A program made the position numbers and the translations under genes. Shown in pieces: positions 8,349-16,141 of a DNA stretch of 64,000 nt. This DNA comes from CAZLFQ01 sp964625465. Its GTDB lineage: Bacteria > Pseudomonadota > Alphaproteobacteria > Rickettsiales > Midichloriaceae. The stretch spans positions 1-64,000 of the forward strand of contig CAZVFD010000007.1 in NCBI GenBank assembly GCA_964625465.1, read 5' to 3'. The notes beneath the pieces are model-generated. The model saw nothing but the letters and a program-made list of their open reading frames with translations, searched no databases and was not told the origin of the DNA. Position 1 is the first letter of the stretch; the number at the start of each line of letters is the position of its first letter.

Positions 8349-9347
8349 ATGGAAAATCACAAACCCCTAGATTATTTTGAAATTGCTGAAATTGAAGGAT
8401 TAAATCTTCACCAGCTAATTCTTGAGCAAAACAGATATATAAATATCAACGCTCCCGTAAGCAACACCCTTAGAGTTCCTGCGATATCTCATCACATTTG
8501 GTTTACAAAGCCCTCTGCTCCAAGTGAATTGCGCGAACAAGACTTTATAAGCTATAATAAAATACTCGCAATATTGGATGCGAATGAAACAAAGTGGCAA
8601 CATTATTTATGGACTAACTGCAAAAGTTGCATACCTGAAACAGTTAAAAAACTAAATAGTATCAATGTCATTGTTAGAGAAATAAGCGAAGCAAGCGACC
8701 AGTTAGTCTCGAGTGAAATTGTGACTAATCTTATTGAGAAAAAGCAATTTGGTATTGCTGCAGATTTTTTTAGATTTGACCTACTCAAAACCTTCGGCGG
8801 ATTCTATTCCGATCTTAACTACATAATGAACTATTCTCCTGATGAGCATATGAGAGCATTGGACTTTTTTGCACATACAGATCGTGGTGGAGTATTCATT
8901 GATGTATACATGATAGCCGCAAAGCCTCACCATCCAATACTAGAAGAAACAGTAGCAACAGTTTTAAGAAACTTTAATAATCCTCCAGCATACATAGTTA
9001 ATGCTGGAAATTCTTCAATGCATATTCAAGAATATACTGGGATAATGACGTATTTACCTTTCAACTTTGCCTTTTTCAAACACATGAATCAGAACACAAC
9101 TGACTTTATTTTTCCTTTGGAAACTCTGAATAAATATCCTATGAGTGCAAAACAATACATGAATACTTGCGAATATTTAGAGTATTTTATGGCACAAGAA
9201 TGTGTAGCTGAAACTTGCAACTCAAACCAACAAGCATTAACTTTTATTGACTATTGCGTAAAAGAGATATGTATGGAAGAGATATTAGGGTTTGATAGCG
9301 CGGACGGCAACTCTTGGTTTGACAGTCAACCTTTGCATAACGATTAA
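8349..9347 (+). CDS. toxin-type glycosyltransferase, copy 2
   Basis: A 332-residue paralogue of the preceding gene. It shares AISHHIWFTK, WTNCKSCIPETVK and the GIAADFFRFDLLKTFGGFYSDLN core, with the metal motif Asp155-Leu-Asn157. The order of conserved blocks is the same, but the N-terminus differs and the C-terminal region is shorter. Only 5 bp separate the genes, so this is a tandem duplication in one transcription unit. No secretion signal is visible. The conserved DxN in both copies argues that Asn is functional rather than decay. An effector role is inference from the family's use in host-modifying toxins. Confidence 0.72.
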   Translation: MENHKPLDYFEIAEIEGLNLHQLILEQNRYININAPVSNTLRVPAISHHIWFTKPSAPSELREQDFISYNKILAILDANETKWQHYLWTNCKSCIPETVKKLNSINVIVREISEASDQLVSSEIVTNLIEKKQFGIAADFFRFDLLKTFGGFYSDLNYIMNYSPDEHMRALDFFAHTDRGGVFIDVYMIAAKPHHPILEETVATVLRNFNNPPAYIVNAGNSSMHIQEYTGIMTYLPFNFAFFKHMNQNTTDFIFPLETLNKYPMSAKQYMNTCEYLEYFMAQECVAETCNSNQQALTFIDYCVKEICMEEILGFDSADGNSWFDSQPLHND

Positions 9348-9366
9348 TTACTATATAATAGTCAAT

Positions 9367-10200
9367 CTAATAAATCATACCACTTGAATCAAAGCGGAAC
9401 TCTATTTCCTTCCATGATCCAAATTTCTCTTTATCAAGGTTTTTCAAAGGCGAAGCCGCGCGCACTGCACGAAGCGCACTATCAACAAAAGCCTGATAAT
9501 AAGTTGAGGAATTGGACGCTAAACCTTTAGGCTGGGCAGAAATCACCTTCCCGTCCATATCTAGTATAATTATTACGTATACTTCCATGCCTTTTGAGTT
9601 CGCTCCGCTAAATGACGAAGTATTCCAGACTTTATTAATTTGCGATTTAATAGCATCAATCTCACTCATAGACATTGGAATATTTTCATTAAATTCTTTG
9701 TTGGTATCACCTTTTAAAGCGTCTTCTAAATCCTTAAATTCTTTATCTACTTTTTTATTGTCAGCCTTTTTTGATTCTTCTTCCAAACTTTTGAGAATGG
9801 ATTTTTCAAAATCATCAGTCTTTTTTTTCTTCTTTGGCTCTTCCTTCTTCTGCTTTTCCAACTTCTTCTCTTGATTCACCTCTTGTTTTTTAGGTGTCTC
9901 TTTTTTAACAGGGATTTTCTCTGAATCATCCTCAGCTTTAGCAACTTTCTCTTTAACTTTTTCTTGAGCATCTTGCTTCACTTCTTGAGATTTCGGCGCC
10001 TTTTTAGTTTGGGTGCTAACATCATTCTTTTTATCTGTAGTTTTGACTTTAACATTGGTTAATTCTGAAATATTGATAACATCTACAACCATTGCATAGT
10101 CAGTCTGAATTTCTCTATGAAACAACGCGGGCATCTCATATATGACAAGCAAACCCAAAACAAAGTGGAAAATTATAGATAATGTTAAACCTCTTTGCAT
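9367..10200 (-). CDS. tolA: TolA-like energy-transducing envelope protein
   Basis: A 277-residue protein with one N-terminal membrane helix (residues about 6-22), a long Lys/Glu/Gln-rich helical spacer (about 50-170) and a C-terminal TolA/TonB-type domain of about 100 residues. It would bridge the periplasm and transmit proton-motive force from TolQ-TolR to the outer membrane during division. It starts 2 bp after the tolR stop in a tolQ-tolR-tolA unit. The spacer is short compared with E. coli TolA (421 residues). No tolB or pal follows in this window, although they usually do; the next gene is convergent. Confidence 0.88.
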   Translation of the reverse strand: MQRGLTLSIIFHFVLGLLVIYEMPALFHREIQTDYAMVVDVINISELTNVKVKTTDKKNDVSTQTKKAPKSQEVKQDAQEKVKEKVAKAEDDSEKIPVKKETPKKQEVNQEKKLEKQKKEEPKKKKKTDDFEKSILKSLEEESKKADNKKVDKEFKDLEDALKGDTNKEFNENIPMSMSEIDAIKSQINKVWNTSSFSGANSKGMEVYVIIILDMDGKVISAQPKGLASNSSTYYQAFVDSALRAVRAASPLKNLDKEKFGSWKEIEFRFDSSGMIY

Positions 10201-10202
10201 TC

Positions 10203-10634
10203 CTAATTCTGATCAAGACCTTCTGTAACTAGAGCAACGTTTTTGTATCCAGCAGTTTTTATAGCACCAAAAACCTCCATAACCTTGCCATAGTCGATCT
10301 TTCTATCACCCCTAACAAAAATTCTTGTTTCTTTTTTTTCTTTTAAAACCGCACCAAGTTTTACAGCTAACTCCTGTACCTTAACTTTTGATTCTTGAAT
10401 ATAAACATTGCCAAATTTATCAATTGATATAGCGACTGGCTCGTCCTGCCCAGAAAGTGAAGCTGCTTTCGTCTTAGGAAGATCTACTTGAACTCCAGCA
10501 ACGAGCATTGGCGAGCAAACCATAAATATAATTAACAAAACCAACATCACATCTACTAGAGGCGTGACATTAATTTCGCTAGTCAATTGTCTGCGTTTTT
10601 TACTTCTTCTAATCTCTACCAATCCTAGCGCCAT
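10203..10634 (-). CDS. tolR: TolR, ExbD family
   Basis: A 143-residue protein with a short cytoplasmic N-terminus, one membrane helix (about 25-45) containing the conserved Asp of NVTPLVDVMLVLLI, and a periplasmic domain with the typical FVRGDRKIDYGKVMEV segment. It forms the proton-driven stator with TolQ. It is directly adjacent to tolQ (stop and start touch) and 2 bp before tolA. The length is normal. Confidence 0.95.
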   Translation of the reverse strand: MALGLVEIRRSKKRRQLTSEINVTPLVDVMLVLLIIFMVCSPMLVAGVQVDLPKTKAASLSGQDEPVAISIDKFGNVYIQESKVKVQELAVKLGAVLKEKKETRIFVRGDRKIDYGKVMEVFGAIKTAGYKNVALVTEGLDQN

Positions 10635-11420
10635 TTATTTAATATTATCAAGTTCACGCGAAATTATCGCACCCAATTCATTTGTAAAATCATCTAAATT
10701 ATTAGAAACTCTATTCAATTCCCCTGCAAATTTATTGTAAAATATCACAGCAGGTATCGCTGCTGCCAAACCAAATGCAGTAGCAAGTAGCGCTTCGGCA
10801 ATCCCAGGAGCTACTACAGCTAGTGTTGTATTTTTGGAAATAGCAATTGATTGGAAGCTAACCATAATCCCCCAAACTGTTCCAAACAAACCAATAAATG
10901 GTGCACTAGAACCCACTGTTGCTAGGAAATTTAAATTTTTCTCAAGCTTGTCTATCGATTTTGAGCTTGCAACCTGCATAGCCTGATAAATCCTTTCTTT
11001 AGTACTGGCTCTTAGATTGTGGTTTGATGACATATCTTTAATATTTCTTGTCTGCCATTCCTGCATTGCAGAAGTAAATACCACTGCCATAGGATGGTTT
11101 TCTCTTCCTTTAATTCTCTCGAATAGGTTTTCTAGTGATTGACCTGACCAAAAAGATTTTTCAAAATTATTAGTTTTGCCTCTGACTGATTTAAATACTA
11201 ACCATTTATCAAATATAATTGCCCAACTCCAAATTGAGGCAAGAATTAAAAGTATCATCACTGTTTTCACCACAACATCAGCTTGCATGAACAATCCGAT
11301 AAATGACATATCCATAGTGGCTGCAGATACACTACCTTCGAGCGACAGAGCATTCACTGCATCATGTGGCGCAGCTTTAATTGCTGCTGTTACAACATTG
11401 AAACTAAATAGATTTAACAT
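10635..11420 (-). CDS. tolQ: TolQ, MotA/TolQ/ExbB proton channel
   Basis: A 261-residue inner membrane protein with three membrane segments and the family signature GLFGTVWGIM followed by APGIAEALLATAFGLAAAIPAVIFYN. It uses the proton gradient with TolR to drive TolA. The first ATG follows a GGGGA ribosome binding site at good spacing, so I keep the full-length start, which gives an N-terminal extension of about 40 residues before the first helix. It is the first gene of tolQRA, with its own promoter at 11451-11479. Confidence 0.95.
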   Translation of the reverse strand: MLNLFSFNVVTAAIKAAPHDAVNALSLEGSVSAATMDMSFIGLFMQADVVVKTVMILLILASIWSWAIIFDKWLVFKSVRGKTNNFEKSFWSGQSLENLFERIKGRENHPMAVVFTSAMQEWQTRNIKDMSSNHNLRASTKERIYQAMQVASSKSIDKLEKNLNFLATVGSSAPFIGLFGTVWGIMVSFQSIAISKNTTLAVVAPGIAEALLATAFGLAAAIPAVIFYNKFAGELNRVSNNLDDFTNELGAIISRELDNIK

Positions 11421-11450
11421 TAATATCCCCAGATTTTTGGTACTGATTGC

Positions 11451-11479
11451 ATTTTAAACATATTTTCCTGCACTTTCAA
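11451..11479 (-). promoter_or_regulatory. sigma-70-type promoter of tolQRA
   Basis: Minus strand TTGAAA (11479-11474), a 17-bp spacer and TAAAAT (11456-11451), about 30 bp before the tolQ start and just past the stop codon of the upstream gene. Confidence 0.55.
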
Positions 11480-11488
11480 GTCCAACAA

Positions 11489-12367
11489 TCAATGACGATG
11501 AAGTTTGGCTTTTTCTTCTGGCTCCACATGGATATTAATTTCAGAGTGCTCAAACTTTTTTGCTATAGCTTCTTCAATTCTATCACATATTTTATGCGCG
11601 TCTCCCACGGTCATTTTGCGCGGCACCACTAAATGAAAATCTATAAATAGTACCCACCCTGCTCTTCTTACCTTAAGATCATGAGACTCAATTGACCCTT
11701 TTGAGTTTTTATGAATAATTTTTTCAATTTCTTCAAGCTCATGTTTTATTGGCGCTGCATCCATTAACCCGTCCACAGATTCTTTCACTAACTTCCAACC
11801 CGACCATAATATGTTTACCGCAACACAGGCGGCCAACAATGGATCTAAAATCATCCAGTCAGTTACAACTGCCAGCAAGACTCCTAAAGCCACGCCAATA
11901 GATGAGAGGAAATCGCTATAAATATGCTCTCCATCAGCTTTGATTGCGGGAGACCTATATTTTTTACCATATCTAATTAGTATAATCGCCCAAACTCCAT
12001 TTATTACTGTAGCAAAACCGTTTACTAACAATCCAAGAAATGGAATTTCAATAATTCTTGGTACAAACAAAGCATGATATGCCTCATGAAATATAATTAG
12101 TGCCGTGCCAATAATAAACAGCCCCTCCACAATAGCTGATAGATATTCAGCTTTATAATGGCCATATTGATGCCTGCTATCCGCAGGTTTTGCGCTGTAA
12201 TAAACAGCTAGTATAACTGCAAGAGCAGCCACAATGTTTACGATACTTTCAAGGGCATCTGAATACAGAGCTATACTTCCTGTTAGTATGTAGGCAAAGT
12301 ATTTTATTATTAATACGACAACACCTACAAAAAAGCTTCCGATGGCAAGTTTGATGGGCTTATTCAT
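11489..12367 (-). CDS. cation diffusion facilitator (FieF/ZitB-like)
   Basis: A 292-residue metal-proton antiporter with six predicted membrane helices and a C-terminal cytoplasmic domain of about 80 residues with His-rich ends. The metal-site helices are visible: LYSDALES in helix 2, HQYGHYKAEYLSA in the loop to helix 3, and KADGEHIYSDFLSS in helix 5. The YSDALES context leaves Zn, Fe or Mn as possible substrates. The start overlaps the upstream large TPR gene by 4 bp (ATGA), so it is translationally coupled to it. The C-terminus ends in an RH-containing tail. Confidence 0.92.
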   Translation of the reverse strand: MNKPIKLAIGSFFVGVVVLIIKYFAYILTGSIALYSDALESIVNIVAALAVILAVYYSAKPADSRHQYGHYKAEYLSAIVEGLFIIGTALIIFHEAYHALFVPRIIEIPFLGLLVNGFATVINGVWAIILIRYGKKYRSPAIKADGEHIYSDFLSSIGVALGVLLAVVTDWMILDPLLAACVAVNILWSGWKLVKESVDGLMDAAPIKHELEEIEKIIHKNSKGSIESHDLKVRRAGWVLFIDFHLVVPRKMTVGDAHKICDRIEEAIAKKFEHSEINIHVEPEEKAKLHRH

Positions 12368-15252
12368 TTTTTAGCTTCCTTCTCAGCCGAATTTATAACT
12401 TCAATAATCTGGTTCACAGTCTGTTTAATCAAATCTATCGTCTGCTGTGTTTCTAGTTTTCTTACCTTGATGGTCTCCCAACTTTTAGCAATTGTATTTA
12501 ATATTCTAGTATTCCTCTCCCCATCTGGCATACGCTTATAAAAATCTTTTATTAAATCATCTAGTAAATTGAACTCGCTTGTAATTAAATATGAGATGGC
12601 TAGTTTTAAAACCTTATCTGAATCTTTATCTTGAAGGAAACCCTCTCCTTCTCTAATTGAATATATTCTTGGCTCGACATAATCATTAAATTCTTTCCAC
12701 TTTTTCTGTCTCCAGTAAATCATGGCTTTAATATCATCAGCATCTTGTGATAGATCACCTTTCAATAACTTTAATGCTTCATCATCCTGCCTGTTATAGT
12801 GCAGAGCTTCTGCATGTAGATATTTCCTTTCATCCACTAACTCATTTGGCAGTTCGGAATAATCGTCACCAGAATTTATTGCCATGAGTGCATTAACTGG
12901 CTCTCTATTATTTAAATAAACTCTTGCTAACTTATTAATAGCCCTTTCTTTTTTCTCTCCCTTTAATCTATTAGTTACTTGGTGCTGTAATATAGCTGCG
13001 GCTCGATCCAAAAGGTCTAGCGCTAAAAGATGATCAACAAACCGCAACACCGTTTCATCGCCAACTTCACCAATTGGTACTAAGTGTTCAAATTCATAGA
13101 ATAATGATAGCGCCTTAAGATGGGTAACTTGTTCGTCTTTACCTTCTAAGAAAAACTTAACAAAGGTGTCCCCCATTTTTCTACCAAGCTTTAAAGAATC
13201 TGGTGAAAAAGGGTAAAATTTGACTATTGTATCCCAACTTCTCAAAGCATGTGTATATTCTTTCATTTCTAGATAGGCATCACCAAGATTAGTTAAAATA
13301 TCTACTTCTAACTGGTCACCCCTCCAAACTACAGCAATTTTTTCCAGCTCTTCAGTGTATTCAACAAAATTCATTCTTTGAGTTAATTGCTTAAATTTTG
13401 CTTGTTCAAATCTACATTCACTTCTGTGCAACAAATCCTCATAATCAGATACGCACTTATCCCAATGAACCAATGCTTTATCTGGTGAATCCATAGCTGC
13501 ATATAGTTTTGCTGCCAATGCATTAACTCTATTCATCTCGTGTCTTGGGATCTTTAGATTTAGCAAATCCTTTACTACAATTTGTGCCTCGTGAAACTGC
13601 TTATCTTCTATTTTTTCATTGGCTATAGTTATACCTACTTCCATCATAAAAGGAGTTGTATATTCAGTTAAGAAGCTACCTTCACGCTCTGAGTACATAC
13701 TCATAGGGTCTATCTTATTCATGTAATCTTCTGAACCCGTTACCATAAAACTGGTAATTGATTGCCAAAACCTTACTTCTTTCCTCAATGACAGTGGAAC
13801 TTCTAAAATCTGGATTGAGCGCGCAACGTTGTATGCAGTGATATACTCATAATCCATGTAATTCATGGCAGCTTCTATTAATTTAACGTTATATGAGTTA
13901 CCAAACGTTGGATCTTCTCTTTTTATCAACTTGATTATACTTAAACCTTCTGTATAGAACCCATTAGCGAGGTAAAACAACGCCCAATTTGCATATATCC
14001 TAGCTTTCTGCTCCGAGCTTTTTGCCGCAATCAGCGTTTTGCGAAGCATATTAACTTTATTTAAAAACTGATCATCTACAACTTCATAGCTTTTAAGACT
14101 TAGAATACTTTGGAAATCTTCAACAAAATCGTCCATTTTGAAGCCATATTTAGCGTCTTCAAATTTAGCTTCATGCTTTTTATAAACCCGCGGGGCAATA
14201 TTCAGTCCAGCAGCTCCTGATATTTGGCAAATCTTATTGTTCTTTTTAATTTTAACTATATCTGATACTGGCTTTATTACCGCACCTTGAATTGACTTTA
14301 GAATGCGAAAATCAACAAATGTGAATTTGTCATTTATTGCCACCGCGCTATCTACAACTGGGAAGGCAATCAACTCATCGCCAACATGATTATCAATGAA
14401 CCTTATTGGCTCCCTAGCTTCTTCATCGAATTCAATATCTACCCTAGGGTGCGGAGCAGCTAAAGGACGTGACACAACCCTAATATCTTTTGCTTTTATA
14501 GACTTATTAGAAATCTCCAAATTCCATTCATATCCAGTCCTATACATAATGGCAGTTGGCAAAGAACCCTTATCTTCATTTAACAGCATAGAAAAAATTA
14601 TGTACTTAGGATCACTATTTTCCTTTTTGAAATCACTAAACCATTTACCTTTCAAATCTGTGGTTTTAATTTTCGATCCCTTATCAAAAACCACCCATAA
14701 TCTTTTATCCCTAATAAATGATGAGGCTGCTACGTCTTCAGGCCATTTGAAAGTGACAATAGTTTTTTCGGATTCTTCTATTACATTCACATCCAATATC
14801 TCAGAGTCAGAATGCTCATGTTTGGTTTTTTCTTTTGCTTCATTTTGAGCCTTATTAATCTCTTTTTCAGGCAATCTTTGCTCGTTGAGTAAAACTATAT
14901 CTATACCGGTTTTATCAACTATTTTAAATTTTCTTATTTTGAACTTACCATCTGGCAATGTCAAAGTAAGTCGTGATTTTTGAATATCGACATCTGAAAC
15001 ATATTCTTTAAACTTAGTAATATCACTCAAATCACCAAACTTTGTATCAGCTTGAAACCTTATACTTAGAATTTTATCAGCATGATTAAAGGTAAAATTG
15101 TTTTTATCCCCAATAAACATAATTCTAAGTGAGCCCTCTCTTTTTAGAACCTCCACCTTAACTTTATCACTTTTTGCATGCGAAACACTTGGTAGAACGC
15201 CAAGACCTACCATAATCAGAAGTACAATATATTGAATAAACTTCTTGTTCAC
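12364..15252 (-). CDS. large secreted TPR-type protein
   Basis: A 962-residue protein with a signal peptide ending near residue 26 (VSHA-K). After it, residues about 30-125 form a beta-rich region reminiscent of an AMIN-like domain. A second beta-rich segment follows to about residue 350, and then a long helical array with TPR-like periodicity runs to the end. A periplasmic scaffold role is plausible. I do not recognise a specific family. It lies 76 bp downstream of another secreted orphan and overlaps the metal transporter by 4 bp, with tolQRA beyond. The context suggests envelope maintenance, but this is inference. Confidence 0.75.
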   Translation of the reverse strand: MNKKFIQYIVLLIMVGLGVLPSVSHAKSDKVKVEVLKREGSLRIMFIGDKNNFTFNHADKILSIRFQADTKFGDLSDITKFKEYVSDVDIQKSRLTLTLPDGKFKIRKFKIVDKTGIDIVLLNEQRLPEKEINKAQNEAKEKTKHEHSDSEILDVNVIEESEKTIVTFKWPEDVAASSFIRDKRLWVVFDKGSKIKTTDLKGKWFSDFKKENSDPKYIIFSMLLNEDKGSLPTAIMYRTGYEWNLEISNKSIKAKDIRVVSRPLAAPHPRVDIEFDEEAREPIRFIDNHVGDELIAFPVVDSAVAINDKFTFVDFRILKSIQGAVIKPVSDIVKIKKNNKICQISGAAGLNIAPRVYKKHEAKFEDAKYGFKMDDFVEDFQSILSLKSYEVVDDQFLNKVNMLRKTLIAAKSSEQKARIYANWALFYLANGFYTEGLSIIKLIKREDPTFGNSYNVKLIEAAMNYMDYEYITAYNVARSIQILEVPLSLRKEVRFWQSITSFMVTGSEDYMNKIDPMSMYSEREGSFLTEYTTPFMMEVGITIANEKIEDKQFHEAQIVVKDLLNLKIPRHEMNRVNALAAKLYAAMDSPDKALVHWDKCVSDYEDLLHRSECRFEQAKFKQLTQRMNFVEYTEELEKIAVVWRGDQLEVDILTNLGDAYLEMKEYTHALRSWDTIVKFYPFSPDSLKLGRKMGDTFVKFFLEGKDEQVTHLKALSLFYEFEHLVPIGEVGDETVLRFVDHLLALDLLDRAAAILQHQVTNRLKGEKKERAINKLARVYLNNREPVNALMAINSGDDYSELPNELVDERKYLHAEALHYNRQDDEALKLLKGDLSQDADDIKAMIYWRQKKWKEFNDYVEPRIYSIREGEGFLQDKDSDKVLKLAISYLITSEFNLLDDLIKDFYKRMPDGERNTRILNTIAKSWETIKVRKLETQQTIDLIKQTVNQIIEVINSAEKEAKK

Positions 15253-15328
15253 TTACATAAATTCTATTTAGGACAGATAAACGGTAGCAAACTTTTCAAT
15301 AGAGATAAATACATTAATGATTTTATGC

Positions 15329-16141
15329 TTAAAATTTTTGTGTATTAGGTACAGCAGTATTCTCCCCTGTAATAGGGTGTATATTTCTCCCCCTGGTTAA
15401 AGCATATGGTTTAAGGCTTTCTTTGCGCTTAAAGGTCCAGTTAAAGACCGATTCACCACTTGTTTCCGAGAAAGCATATTGCTTAAGTACTTTCTTGAAT
15501 TGCTCATCGCTTAAAAAATCTTTTTCTAGCTTATATGTGTATTGAACTTCAACTTCTTTCGGATCAAATTTTTTGACAACTGCCTTGCCTTTGCATGCTG
15601 TATAATACTTGCCATCTATAGCATCTCTAACCTCTTTCGGAAGAAGCGGATTCATGATGCAGTATTCCGTTGCATTCAAATACATTAGTACTTTCACTGC
15701 AGATTTCTTATTCGCCTCAAAAACGTACATATACTCTTTATGCTCACCTGGGCTATCCATTGGCTCTTTACGAGTGATGCCGAAAAAGTTTGTCTTCTTT
15801 TCAAATGGGTATACGACTTCATGGCTAATACCCCATTCTTCTTGCTTGTATATGATCTTGCCATCCATATCGGCAATGAACAATGCACCTGCTTTTGACT
15901 TTTCCCTAAAGATGAGGAATTTATTTTTTTCTACCGAGATCTCGTCTATTTGGATGCTATCAGAGTAGTTTTGCAGCTTATTATTTATAACTTTTTCATA
16001 AACATTAAAGTCAACAACGCCTTTTTTACTTTCATTCATTGCTGCAACAAAGGCTCTGTTTAAAATAATATCAGATGATGGTTGCGCAGCATTTGCAGTT
16101 GCAACAAACAGCAACAGTAATAGACAAACTAATCTACTCAT
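15329..16141 (-). CDS. secreted orphan protein coupled to secA
   Basis: A 270-residue protein with a clear signal peptide (Leu-rich core, cleavage after ATANA near residue 18). The mature part is polar and Lys-rich with two Cys that could pair (in TEYCIMN and YTACKGK). I recognise no family. The start overlaps the secA stop by 4 bp (ATGA), so it is translationally coupled to the preprotein translocase motor. It may be a lineage-specific periplasmic protein. Confidence 0.7.
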   Translation of the reverse strand: MSRLVCLLLLLFVATANAAQPSSDIILNRAFVAAMNESKKGVVDFNVYEKVINNKLQNYSDSIQIDEISVEKNKFLIFREKSKAGALFIADMDGKIIYKQEEWGISHEVVYPFEKKTNFFGITRKEPMDSPGEHKEYMYVFEANKKSAVKVLMYLNATEYCIMNPLLPKEVRDAIDGKYYTACKGKAVVKKFDPKEVEVQYTYKLEKDFLSDEQFKKVLKQYAFSETSGESVFNWTFKRKESLKPYALTRGRNIHPITGENTAVPNTQKF

